Shown one piece after another: positions 45,283-56,694 of a stretch of DNA of 64,000 nt. Source of the DNA: Oncorhynchus masou masou (lineage: Eukaryota > Chordata > Actinopteri > Salmoniformes > Salmonidae). The notes under the pieces are model-generated. The model saw only the letters and a program-made list of their open reading frames with translations, ran no database searches and had not been told where the DNA came from. Numbering within the stretch: position 1 is the first letter of the stretch; the number at the start of each line of letters is the position of its first letter. The stretch spans positions 4,377,924-4,441,923 of the forward strand of contig NC_088236.1 in assembly GCF_036934945.1 (NCBI RefSeq), given 5' to 3'. The position numbers and the translations under genes are program-made.

Positions 45283-46124
45283 TCCTGTAATAACCCTATA
45301 ATTACCACAGCTCCTGTTATACCTGTGGATTAACCCTATAATTACTACAGCTCCTGTTATACCTGTGGATTAACCCTGTAATTACCACAGCTCCTGTTAT
45401 ACCTGTGGATTAACCCTATAATTACTACAGCTCCTGTTATACCTGTGGATTAACCCTGTAATTACCACAGCTCCTGTTATACCTGTGGATTAACCCTGTA
45501 ATTACCACAGCTCCTGTTATACCTGTGGATTAACCCTATAATTACCACAGCTCCTGTTAGACCTGTGGATTAACCCTATAATTACCACAGCTCCTGTTAT
45601 ACCTGTGGATTAACCCTATAATTACCACAGCTCCTGTTATACCTGTGGATTAACCCTATAATTACCACAGCTCCTGTTATACCTGTGGATTAACCCTATA
45701 ATTACTACAGCTCCTGTTATACCTGTGGATTAACCCTATAATTACCACAGCTCCTGTTATACCTGTGGATTAACCCTATAATTACTACAGCTCCTGTTAT
45801 ACCTGTGGATTAACCCTATAATTACCACAGCTCCTGTTATAACTGTGGATTAACCCTATAATTACTACAGCTAGGTTATACCTGTGGATTAACCCTATAA
45901 TTACTACAGCTCTGTTATACCTGTGGATTAACCCTATAATTACTACAGCTCCTGTTATACCTGTGGATTAACCCTATAATTACCACAGCTCCTGTTATAC
46001 CTGTGGATTAACCCTATAATTACCACAGCTCCTGTTATACCTGTGGATTAACACTATAATTACCACAGCTCCTGTTATACCTGTGGATTAACCCTATAAT
46101 TACTACAGCTCCTGTTAAACCTGT
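45283..46124. repeat. 40-bp minisatellite, 21 copies
   Basis: The unit is attaaccctataattaccac, agctcctgttatacctgtgg, with tac/cac and tata/tgta variants. No coding frame. Confidence 0.95.
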
Positions 46125-47041
46125 ACAGCTTTTTCAAAATGTCACTATCAATATTTTCTTTCATTCTTAATCCATTGTTTTATTGCGCAGGAGAGGAGCC
46201 AGCTTCTCTGTTTCCCGGACACTAGCCAGCTACCTCTTTAGCTAAAGCTATCAGGCTAATTTAGGGTTTGACACAAACCAGAGTCCCTTCACTGATGGTT
46301 ACCATTTCTCCCGGGCTAATAGAAGCCCATTCTTCATCCTGCAGAGGTGCATTTATGTAAAGGAAACTTGAAGCCATCACTTAATGGTGGTAAAAATACA
46401 TGCTGATGGATGCAGTGTTTAGACTAGCTAGTTAAGACCAAAACCACACACACACACACACACACACACATTTAATTTTAAACAGCAGAATATATAGTTA
46501 TAAATGAGCCCTCATGTCAGATGTCTTCTTGGGAGATATATAAAAAAAAAACAATGGACGAAGGAGATAGTTGCCGTGGTAACCGTTATAAATTAAATCT
46601 CTCAAATGAGAGAGAGGTAGTGTGTGTGTGTGTGTGTGGGGGGGGGGGTGACCACAAAACAAACAACTGAACATCGTTTCTCTGCTTGTTTCCCTCTAGA
46701 AGGTATAAATGAATGATGGTCCGGCAAGATTTGACATTAAAGCCTTCGGCAGTGTATAAAGATTCAGAGAGAGACGAATGGAGAAAACACATTCTCTGAG
46801 ACCTCAAGGTTTTAGGCTTAGCAACTGAGGGCCTAGATGCTTTTTGGCTGAATACCCAGGGCACGAGATGGTTGGAGTTGTCAACAAAGTAGCATGACAG
46901 AAATATGATGGCAAGTTTTTTTCTTTGTGAAGATATATAAAGCGATCTGTGCATTGGAACAACAGCATATAATACACCTATATCACTTCTGCATTTCAAA
47001 AACCGATTGACCACTGCCCCACATGCTGCCTCTGTTAAAAA
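46125..47041. other. Unassigned sequence with CA and TG microsatellites
   Basis: (ca)n lies at 46447-46470 and (tg)n plus a G run at 46620-46648. A 142-codon - strand frame (46586-47014) crosses the TG run and has no homology I know. Confidence 0.4.
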
Positions 47042-49345
47042 CAGACAGGTAGCCTAGTGGATAGAGCGTTGGGCCAGTGACCAGCAGGTAGCCTAGTGGA
47101 TAGAGTGTTGGACTAGTAATCAGTAGGTAGCCTAGTGGATAGAGCATTGGGCCAGTGACCTTCAGGTAGCCTAGTGGATAGAGCATTGGGCCAGTGACCA
47201 ACAGGTAGCCTAGTGGATAGAGTGTTGGACTAGTAACCAGCAGGTAGCCTAGTGGTTAGAGCGTTGGGCCAGTGACCAGCAGGTAGTCTAGTGGATAGAG
47301 TGTTGGACTAGTAACCAGCAGGTAGCCTAGTGGTTAGAGCGTTGGGCCAGTGACCAGCAGGTAGCCTAGTGGATAGAGTGTTGGACTAGTAACCAGCAGG
47401 TAGCCTAGTGGTTAGAGTGTTGGACTAGTAACCAGCAGGTAGCCTAGTGGATAGAGCATTGGGCCAGTGACCAGCAGGTAGCCTAGTGGATAGAGTGTTG
47501 GACGAGTAACCAGCAGGTAGCCTAGTGGATAGAGTGTTGGACTAGTAACCAGCAGGTAGCCTAGTGGTTAGAGTGTTGGACTAGTAACCAGCAGGTAGCC
47601 TAGTGGATAGAGCATTGGGCCAGTGACCAGCAGGTAGCCTAGTGGATAGAGTGTTGGACGAGTAACCAGCAGGTAGCCTAGTGGTTAGAGTGTTGGACTA
47701 GTAACCAGCAGGTAGCCTAGTGGATAGAGCGTTGGGCCAGTGACCAGCAGGTAGCCTAGTGGATAGAGCGTTGGGCCAGTGACCAGCAGGTAGCCTAGTG
47801 GATAGAGTGTTGGGCCAGTGACCAGCAGGTTGCCTAGTGATTAGAGTGTTGGACTAGTAACCAGCAGGTAGCCTAGTGGTTTGAGTGTTGGACTAGTAAC
47901 CAGCAGGTAGCCTAGTGGTTAGGGTATTGGACTAGTAACCAGCAGGTTGCCTAGTGATTAGAGTGTTGGACTAGTAACCAGCAGGTAGCCTAGTGGTTTG
48001 AGTGTTGGACTAGTAACCAGCAGGTAGCCTAGTGGTTAGGGTATTGGACTAGTAACCAGCAGGTAGCCTAGTGGTTAGAGTGTTGGACTAGTAACCCACA
48101 GGTAGCCTAGTGGTTAGAGCATTGGGCCAGTAACCAGCAGGTAGCCTAGTGGTTAGAGCGTTGGGCCAGTAACCAGCAGGTAGCCTGGTGGTTAGAGCAT
48201 TGGGCCAGTAACCAGCAGGTAGCCAAATGGATAGAGCATTGGGCCAGTAACCAGCAGGTAGCCTAGTGGTTTGAGTGTTGGACTAGTAACCAGCAGGTAG
48301 CCTAGTGGTTAGAACGTTGGGCCAGTAACCAGCAGGTAGCCTAGTGGTTAGAGTGTTGGACTAGTAACCAGCAGGTAGCCTATTGGTTAGAGTGTTGGAC
48401 TAGTAACCTGCAGGTAGTCTAGTGGTTAGAGTGTTGGACCAGTAACCAGCAGGTAGCCTAGTGATTAGAGTGTTGGACTTGTAACCAGCAGGTACCCTAG
48501 TGGTTAGAGCGTTGGACTAGTAACCAGCAGGTAGCCTGGTGGTTAGAGTGTTGGACTAGTAACCTGCAGGTAGTCTAGTGGTTAGAGTGTTGGACCAGTA
48601 ACCAGCAGGTAGCCTAGTGGTTAGAGCGTTGGGCTAGTAACCAGCAGGTAGCCTAGTGGTTAGAGTGTTGGACTAGTAACCCACAGGTAGCCTAGTGGTT
48701 AGAGCATTGGGCCAGTAACCAGCAGGTAGCCTAGTGGTTAGAGCGTTGGGCCAGTAACCAGCAGGTAGCCTGGTGGTTAGAGCATTGGGCCAGTAACCAG
48801 CAGGTAGCCAAATGGATAGAGCATTGGGCCAGTAACCAGCAGGTAGCCTAGTGGTTTGAGTGTTGGACTAGTAACCAGCAGGTAGCCTAGTGGTTAGAAC
48901 GTTGGGCCAGTAACCAGCAGGTAGCCTAGTGGTTAGAGTGTTGGACTAGTAACCAGCAGGTAGCCTATTGGTTAGAGTGTTGGACTAGTAACCTGCAGGT
49001 AGTCTAGTGGTTAGAGTGTTGGACCAGTAACCAGCAGGTAGCCTAGTGATTAGAGTGTTGGACTTGTAACCAGCAGGTACCCTAGTGGTTAGAGCGTTGG
49101 ACTAGTAACCAGCAGGTAGCCTGGTGGTTAGAGTGTTGGACTAGTAACCAGCAGGTAGCCTAGTGGTTAGAGCGTTGGGCTAGTAACCAGCAGGTAGCCT
49201 AGTGGTTAGAGTGTTGGACTAGTAACCAGCAGGTAGCCTAGTGGTTAGAGTGTTGGGCCAGTAACCAGCAGGTAGCCTAGTGGTTAGAGCGTTGGACTAG
49301 TAACCAGCAGGTAGCCTAGTGGTTATAGCGTTGGGCCAGTAACTG
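47042..49345 (+). repeat. 39-bp array built from an HpaI-SINE tRNA-like head, about 59 copies
   Basis: The unit is caggtagcctagtggttaga, gtgttggactagtaaccag. It corresponds to the 5' part of the HpaI SINE (compare agcctagtggttagagc at 26165), including the tRNA A-box core tagcctagtgg. Units come in two main types (ggactag and gggccag). A 585-bp block of 15 units is duplicated (about 48080-48650 and 48665-49235). Confidence 0.95.
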
Positions 49346-49482
49346 CAAGGTTGCTGGATCAAATCCCTGAGCTGACAAGGTAAAAATCTGTCGTTCTGAA
49401 CAAGGAAATGAACCCACTGTTCCCTGGTAGGCCGTCATTGTAAATAAGAATTTGTTCTTAATTAACTTGCCTGGTTATATAT
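49330..49482 (+). mobile_element. 3' part of the HpaI SINE that seeded the array
   Basis: The last array unit continues into the rest of the SINE: a degraded B box (ttgctggatcaaatccctga), ctgacaaggtaaaaatctgt, the body cccactgttccctggtaggc and the tail aagaatttgttcttaattaa cttgcctgg. Confidence 0.85.
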
Positions 49483-50822
49483 AGACTATTTGGAATGAGC
49501 AGCCAGCTCACAAACAAATGATTGCACCCTATTTCTACAATTTCTATTCTTAAAATTTTTATTTTAAATCTGCTAACTCTACTGCTAACCTTATGCCTAA
49601 CCTTAACATAACATTTTGACCAAAAGCACAAATTAGTCAAATATTCTTTTTAGAAAGACTTGAAATTGGCATGGGAGCTAACGAGCTATCAAGCTACCAG
49701 CTAGCTATAGCTGCTTATCAAAGGTTTAATTTAACCCCCCCCCCCCCACAAAAAAATCACCCACACTATTTCTAAATGTATCTCAAAATTACTGTTGCTT
49801 GTTAATTAATTTGATCATACTTTGTGATACACCCGATTTTATGATGTTTTAGCCCACACAACATGTCGCCCTGTTGCCTAGCTACAGTAGAACCAGATGA
49901 ACAACATGAGTGGGGGGGGGGCAGCTACTGTCGTGCTTTTTTGTCCTACCTGTTCCACGATGAGAAGGTTCGAGCTAGGATATCCCTCTTCTAGGATATG
50001 GTGGTCTGATTGATCAGGTCCCAGCCTCCCATGACAGTTATGACGATTTATTTACAAGTTAATTACTATTTTCTTTTTGAAACCATTTAAAACATCATCT
50101 ATGAATGATATACTGTAATATATATATGTATACCAATATATTTACCAATCACAAGTGTGGCGCTGCCCCTGTCTCAGCGACAGACAGAAATAGTGTGCAG
50201 AACAGCTCTTAAAAGCTCCAGATAAGAAAAACTAGGAAGCTTTAAGGACAGTGTAAATAAGTTTGCCTTATCCAATCCCATGGCCTCTGTCTAAAGGGCA
50301 AATGTTATTTTTCCTGCAAGAGAACGGTTTACATTAGAGCACATGTCATAATGTTCCATTATTCGTTCTCTAGTATCTCAGAGTGACTCCAGAGAAACAT
50401 GTTGAGTCGGGCGATTCTTTTCAGGTGAAAAATTATTTTATTTTATATATTATATATTATTATTATTATTTTATATTTTTATATTTTATGCCAATATTTA
50501 CAACTTTCCATGTTCACGTATTAAATAATTTAAAAACATCCTTAGATTTCTCCTACTATTTATGTCATATTACGAACGGCATGTTTACGAAAGGACAACG
50601 GTGATTTCATCCCTCACATTCAGTCTGATGAGAAATGATTATAGTAAGGGAAACCACATTTCAAACAGTGAAGCACCGACATGGACAGAACGGCTTAAAG
50701 TCATGTGTCATGAGATTCTACATCTAGATATGTGTGTGTGTCTGTGTGTGTGTGTGTCTCTAACTGAAAGCCACTCAAATATTCAGAGTGTTTGATAGTC
50801 AGGATTGCAGGTGTGATTGCAG
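49483..50822. other. Unassigned AT-rich sequence
   Basis: Includes a C run (49734-49747), a G run (49911-49920), an AT-rich stretch (50430-50490) and a short TG run (50730-50757). No supported gene. Confidence 0.4.
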
Positions 50823-50825
50823 TGT

Positions 50826-51415
50826 ACAGTACAGTGAAAGTGTTAGGATCCTAGCTCCGACATACAGTGAAAGTGTTAGGATCCTAGCTCCGACATACAG
50901 TGAAAGTGTTAGGATCCTAGCTCCGACATGTAGTGAAAGTGTTTAGGATCCTAGCTCCGACATGCAGTGAAAGTGTTAGGATCCTAGCTCCGACATGTAG
51001 TGAAAGTGTTTAGGATCCTAGCTCCGACATGCAGTGAAAGTGTTAGGATCCTAGCTCCGACATGTAGTGAAAGTGTTTTAGGATCCTAGCTCCGACATGC
51101 AGTGAAAGTGTTTATGATCCTAGCTCCGACATGCAGTGAAAGTGTTAGGATCCTAGCTCCGACATGCAGTGAAAGTGTTAGGATCCTAGCTCCGACATAC
51201 AGTGAAAGTGTTAGGATCCTAGCTCCGACATACAGTGAAAGTGTTAGGATCCTAGCTCCGACATGCAGTGAAAGTGTTAGGATCCTAGCTCCGACATGCA
51301 GTGAAAGTGTTAGGATCCTAGCTCCGACATACAGTGAAAGTGTTAGGATCCTAGCTCCGACATACAGTGAAAGTGTTAGGATCCTAGCTCCGACATGCAG
51401 TGAAAGTGTTAGGAT
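50826..51415. repeat. 33-bp minisatellite, about 18 copies
   Basis: The unit is acatacagtgaaagtgttag, gatcctagctccg, with tac/tgc/tgt variants and three units with an extra t. It encodes the repeat ILAPTCSESVR in one frame, an artefact of the 33-bp period. Confidence 0.95.
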
Positions 51416-52134
51416 CCGACATGCAGGACTAAACTAAAGAGAGTAGAAATCTGTGAGACGCCATCTTAACCAAGGTGAGACGCCATCTTAACCATCTAAT
51501 CGTCTGCCAAATAAAAAAAACATGTATATGTAAAACATTTCTGTGAGATACGCACATCCAGACGGTTCCATTCTATACATGATATGTTTCCTGGTTTGAA
51601 CCTGGCGCAGCTACCTCTCCTCTCCCAGCCATGAGTCTGATTCTTATTGATGAGGTGTGTGTTATTTCTGCCTGGATGCAAAGCCACGCTGTCTGCAAGA
51701 CCCGTGGCAGTGAGGACTGCTGATGCGGGACCACGGTGAAGGTAAAGGCTATACGGGAATCCTCTGGATTCTATCTGAACAGGGTGGGATTTATACAAGC
51801 AGATTCGTGCCAAAACAAATACACATAAAAACATTAAAATATATAAATATATATATTTATATAGTATATATAATGATTAATTTCAATTACATTTCTTTTA
51901 AAAAAATGACGTGGATGTATGACATGGCATTTCAACAATAGACGACGTTAATGAAATATCTTTTCAATGTGGTGAAATAACACAATAGAGGATATTTATT
52001 TCACCAAACCATGATTACTAAATATAAATCACCTCGTTTAACTAGAAATAAAATGAGAGATAAGCTGCAGCGTATTTGATGAGATAAAAAAGTTTAGTGC
52101 AAGAAGGGTCCTGGTGGCTATTTGCTTAAGTATT
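51416..52134. other. Unassigned sequence
   Basis: A short direct repeat gagacgccatcttaacca occurs twice at 51455-51495. No gene is supported. Confidence 0.35.
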
Positions 52135-53265
52135 TCATTAACTATTTAGCAGTTTTATGACTTGGGGGTAGAAGCTGTTCAGGGTCCTGTTGGTTCCAGA
52201 CTTGGTGCATCGGTACCGCTTGCCGTACGCTACCAGAGAGAACAATGCATAACTTGGGTGGCTGAAGTCTGACAATTCGTAGGGCCTTCCTCTGACACCG
52301 CCTGGTATAGAAGTCCTGGATGGCAGGGATCTGGGTGCCAGTGATGTGCTGGGCAGTCCTTACTACACTCTGTAGCGCCTTGCGGTCGGATGCCAAGCTG
52401 TTGCCATACCAAATGGTGATGCAAGCCAGGTCTCTGACCTCCTCCCTATAGACTGTCTCATCGTTGTCAGTGATCAGGTACCACTGTTTAGTCATCAGCA
52501 AATTGAAAGATGGTGTAGAAGTCGTGCTTGGCCACGCAGTCGTGGGTGAACAGGGAGTACAGGAGGGGACTGAGCACGCACCCCTGAGGGGCCCTCGTGT
52601 TGAGGATCAGCATGGCAGATGTGTTGTTGCCAACCCTTACCACCTGGGGGCGGCCCATCAGGAAGTCCAGGATACAATTGCAGAGGGAGGTGTCCAGACC
52701 CTGGGTCCTTAGCTTAGTCATGAGCTTTGTGGGCATTATGATGTGGAATGCTGAGCTGTAGTCGATGAACAGCATTCTCACATAGGTGTTCCTCTTGTCC
52801 AGGTGGGAAAGGGCAGTGTGGAGTGCAATAGAGATTGCATCATCTTTGGATCTGTTAGGGCAGTATGCAAATTGGAGTGGGTCTAGGGTTTCTGGGATAA
52901 TGGTGTTGATGTGAGCCATGACTAGCCTTTCAAAGCACTTCATGGCTACAGGTGTGATTTCTACGGGGCGATAGTCATTTAGACTTGTTACCTTGGCATT
53001 TTTGGGCACAGGGAATATAGTGGTGTGCTTGAAACATGGGAGAGGTTGAAAATGTCAGTGAAGACACTTGCCAGCTGGGTAGCGCATGCTTTGAGTATGT
53101 ATCCTGGTAAGGCTGCAGCATTGTGAATGTTAAACTGTTTAAAGATCTTACTCACATCGGCTATGGAGAGCGTGGTCACATAGTCGTCCGGAACAGCTGG
53201 TGCTCTCATGCATGGTTCAATGTTGTTTGACTCGAAGCGAACATGTGGGGACAACTTCGATGTGC
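52135..53265 (-). mobile_element. CR1/L2/Rex1-type LINE fragment, inverted
   Basis: On the - strand it runs from the pre-RT segment (APAVPDDYVTTLSIADVS) through RT blocks: FIDYSSAF, RAPQGCVLSPLLYSLFTHD and FADD. It then passes through frameshifts to the post-RT region (WYGNSLASDRKALQSVVRTA). Same family as 43125-45135 and 56695-57434. Several frameshifts make it non-functional. Confidence 0.85.
52488..53009 (-). pseudogene. Non-LTR reverse transcriptase fragment
   Basis: This 173-codon frame holds the fingers and palm: NDYRPVEITPVAMKCFERLV, RNTYVRMLFIDYSSAF, APQGCVLSPLL and a terminal FADD, after which the frame breaks. Homologues read SAFNTI-type where this has SAFHII, a sign of decay. Confidence 0.85.
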
Positions 53266-53630
53266 TTATTAATGAATTATTATTATTAATTATTAATTAT
53301 TATTAATGAAGCTGGTGACTGATATGGTAAAGTCCTCAATGCCATCGGAAGAATCCCAGAACATATTCCAGTTTGTTAGCGAAACAGTACTGTAGCATTG
53401 CAGCCGTTTCATTGGACCGCTTCTGTATTGAGCGCCTCACTGTTACTTCCGGTTTGATTTTTTTTTGCTTGTAAGCAGGAATCAGAAGAATAAAGATATG
53501 GTCAGAATTGCCAAAAAGAGGGCAAGGGAAAGCTTTGTATGTGTTTCTGTGAAGAAGAAAAAACTCAAATTACGAAAATTGGTCAGAATCTTGTTATACG
53601 CTTGCTGCACCATGAGAGAGACAGAGCAGT
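53266..53630. other. Unassigned sequence
   Basis: An AT-rich run (attattatt) at 53275-53310 is followed by mixed sequence; no gene is supported. Confidence 0.35.
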
Positions 53631-53634
53631 GGCG

Positions 53635-53805
53635 GGGGGCTTTCTTTAGCTCTCCTTCTAAAAGACGGGGGCTTTCTCTAGCTCTCCTTCTAAAAGACAG
53701 GGGATTTCTCTGGCTCTCCTTCCATAAGATGGGGGGGTGTATTTCTCTGGCTCTCCTTCTAAAGGACCGGGGGCTTTTTCTGGCTCTCCTTCCAAAAGAC
53801 CTTCT
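53635..53805. repeat. About 33-bp repeat, 5 imperfect copies
   Basis: Copies share gggctttctctagctctcct, tctaaaagac. The last copy belongs to a segment duplicated at 54023-54060. Confidence 0.8.
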
Positions 53806-53875
53806 CTAAGTAAGGTTCTCTCAATCCTACTTTAGTTATAGTTGTAGGCTTGACAGAGCAGCTGCAAAACACATG

Positions 53876-53971
<96 letters not shown>

Positions 53972-53972
53972 T

Positions 53973-54005
<33 letters not shown>

Positions 54006-54135
54006 ACACACACATAATCACAGACCGGGGGCTTTTTCTGGCTCTCCTTCCAAAAGACCTTCTCTAAGTAAGGTTCTCTCAATCCTACTTTAGTTATAGT
54101 TGTAGGCTTGACAGAGCAGCTGCAAAACACATGAA

Positions 54136-54136
<1 letters not shown>
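53770..54136. repeat. Duplicated block containing a CA microsatellite
   Basis: About 110 bp (ggctctccttccaaaagacc ... cagagcagctgcaaaacaca tgaa) occurs at 53767-53876 and again at 54028-54135. Between and after the two copies lie CA tracts. The arrangement suggests tandem duplication of unique sequence plus its CA tract. Confidence 0.85.
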
Positions 54137-54189
<53 letters not shown>

Positions 54190-54226
54190 TCACACACAGA
54201 ATCACACACACAGAATCACACACACA

Positions 54227-54289
<63 letters not shown>

Positions 54290-54515
54290 ACACACACACA
54301 GAATCACACACACACACATAATCACACACACACACATAATCACACACACATACAGAATCACACACACACACAGAATCACACACACACACAGAATCACACA
54401 CACACACACACACACAGAATCTCACACGCACACATACACACAATCACACACACACACAGAATCACACACACACACAGAATCACACACACACACAGAATCA
54501 CACACACACACAGAA

Positions 54516-54593
<78 letters not shown>

Positions 54594-54699
54594 AGAATCT
54601 CACACACACACACATACACACAATCACACACACACACACACACAGAATCACACACCCACAGAATCACACACACACACAGAATCACACACACACACAGAA

Positions 54700-54771
<72 letters not shown>
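53878..54771. repeat. CA-repeat microsatellite block with gaatcacaca interruptions
   Basis: Long (ca)n tracts alternate with a 20-bp-scale motif acagaatcacacacacacac. Open frames of Thr-His or Cys-Val repeats are artefacts. Confidence 0.95.
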
Positions 54772-54773
<2 letters not shown>

Positions 54774-55105
54774 TACGTCTCGGAAAGAAATGGGAATCAG
54801 TTCTTGTCCTGTTCTTGTTACTGTGACTTCCTGCAACCTTTCAAAGACTAAATGCATCTACTCCAATCTGTGAACGTTATGAAAAAACACGAGGGCAAAC
54901 AACACACAGCATGGTGAAAAGGAAGCATCATTGTGTGTGTGTGTGTGTGTGTGTGTACACTCTGGCAGCTATTTAACCACGCCTCCCAGGCAACAGCAGT
55001 CTGAGAGCTGACACTGCTCTTCACACTGTAAATTATTGAGTGCACGCAGAAGCGTAGGAAGCGAGATATAGAGGGAAGGAGCAAAAAGGAAGATGGAGAT
55101 GGGCG
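54772..55105. other. Unassigned sequence
   Basis: A short TG run lies at 54932-54956. No gene is supported. Confidence 0.35.
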
Positions 55106-55108
55106 GGG

Positions 55109-55512
55109 GTTGTTTACAGGAGAATAGGAGAACAGGGAACCAAAATGGAAAGCACTACAGCAGTACTACTATAGTACTGAGAACCAACTAGCAGCTAGCC
55201 TGACGGCTCACTACCCCTGTGTTCCGGGGGGGGAGGGGGTTGTACACAGGAGAATAGGAGAACAGGGAACCAAAATGGAAAGCACTACAGCAGTACTACT
55301 ATAGTACTGAGAACCAACTAGCAGCTAGCCTGACGGCTCACTACCCCTGTGTTCCGGGAGGGGGGGGGGGGTGTACACAGGAGAATAGGAGAACAGGGAA
55401 CCAAAATGGAAAGCACTACAGCAGTACTACTATAGTACTGAGAACCAACTAGCAGCTAGCCTGACGGCTCACTACCCCTGTGTTCCGGGGGGGGGGGGGG
55501 GGTTGTACACAG
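55109..55512. repeat. 130-bp tandem repeat, 3 copies, separated by G runs
   Basis: Copies contain caggagaataggagaacagg, actacagcagtactactata and tacccctgtgttccgg followed by a G run of differing length. Periods are 130 and 131 bp. Confidence 0.93.
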
Positions 55513-55775
55513 GTTGTGTGGATTACTGTCGCCCCTCTGGAGAAATTCCCCGTTCACATCTGGAGCTTCTCCTCCGCTCCTCTCCCTGTGTCTCCGTGTC
55601 GACATTAAACTTTCAGGTGGCTAGGGCCGAGGGCCTGGTGTGACTGCTGTTAAACACGGGTCTGCCTCGTAGAGTGATGCATGCTGTCGCAGCTGGAAGG
55701 CAGCCATGGGCAACGGCATGTCAGAGACATCGGACTCCGGGTCTCCTGGTGCCACGGTGGCAGATACAAGTGTTC
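55513..55775 (+). other. Unassigned sequence with a possible coding start
   Basis: A plausible acceptor (ttaaactttcag, ending near 55616) is followed by gcagccATGG at 55706, an excellent start context, and a frame reading MGNGMSETSDSGSPGATVAD. The frame then runs into a dispersed repeat and stops. MG at the start would suit N-myristoylation. I recognise no gene and see no convincing donor. Confidence 0.15.
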
Positions 55776-56035
55776 ACCCAGCAAACATATCCACATTGGC
55801 ACAATGTGGGCCCAATGCGGGCTAAAATATTGACCCCATGTAGGCTGCACACATTGGGCCAATGTTCCTTTGGTCATCGGCTCCACATTGGCCCCCCAAG
55901 GCATTTTCCCAATGTGTGCAGCTCATACCTGGTGAGGGCAACGCACACATCTTTTCCCAGCAAACATGTCCACATTGGCACGATGTGGGCCCAGTGCAGG
56001 CTAAAATATTGCCCACATTGGGTTTATTAACCAAT
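55776..56035. repeat. Two copies of a dispersed repeat (cccagcaaacatatccacat type)
   Basis: Copies at about 55776-55835 and 55957-56020 share cccagcaaacat, ccacattggcac and atgtgggcccaatgcgggct. Inner segments (ccacattggc and gccaatgt) are inverted, suggesting a small non-autonomous element. Confidence 0.7.
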
Positions 56036-56384
56036 GCTATATTTAATAGGAATTTATTTATTTTTAAAAATGTAATACAATTTAATTCTGCTCTGACAAT
56101 GGAATCTGCTGCTATTTTTATTATCCATGGATCCTCTGGCACAGGCAATGCATCAATCAATAGAAAAAACACCAAGTTCCCTAAAATCCACAGATTTCCC
56201 CCCCTAAAATACCCTTAATCTCATTATATATGGACAATACTTGAGATTTCTCGACAATGTATCTCAATCGCTCCCAAACACATTGAAGATCATAGACAAA
56301 TTCAGCTTCAAGAGGCAGAAAACAATAGTGGTCCTAAAACGGAACCTTGAGGAACACCAACATTTACAGTTGATTTCTCAGAGG

Positions 56385-56694
56385 ACAAACCATCCACAGA
56401 GACGAACTGATAAATGTTCAAACGGATAAAATCTAAACCAGGCAAGAACTTCTCTGTGTCGACCAATTAGGGTTTCCAACCTCTCCAAAATAATGTGGTG
56501 GTCGATGGTGTCAAAAGCAGCACTAAGGTCTCGGAGCATGAGGACAAACGCAGAGCCTCGGTCTGACGCCATTATTAAAAGGTCATTTCCACCTTCAAGA
56601 GCGCGGTCTCAGTACTATGATGGGGTCTAAAACCAGACTGGAGCCTTTCGCATGCATGAATTGTCTTCAGGAAGGCAGTGTAACTGGCTTCATC
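56385..56694 (-). mobile_element. L2-type LINE reverse-transcriptase fragment
   Basis: On the - strand ERLQSGFRPHHSTETALLKV is followed, across a break, by MASDRGSAF and LSAAFDTIDHHIILERLE. This is the RT finger/palm region of a second LINE family. It ends where + strand LINE sequence starts. Confidence 0.8.

Noticed and set aside
46586..47014. 142-codon - strand frame as a gene
   Set aside because: It crosses a TG/G-run microsatellite and shows no similarity to anything I know.
47042..49345. CRISPR-like array (39-bp repeats)
   Set aside because: There are no unique spacers; the units are directly tandem, match a SINE head, and the genome is vertebrate.
47042..49345. Cluster of true tRNA genes
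   Set aside because: Each unit has only an A-box-like part with no anticodon arm, B box or acceptor stem.
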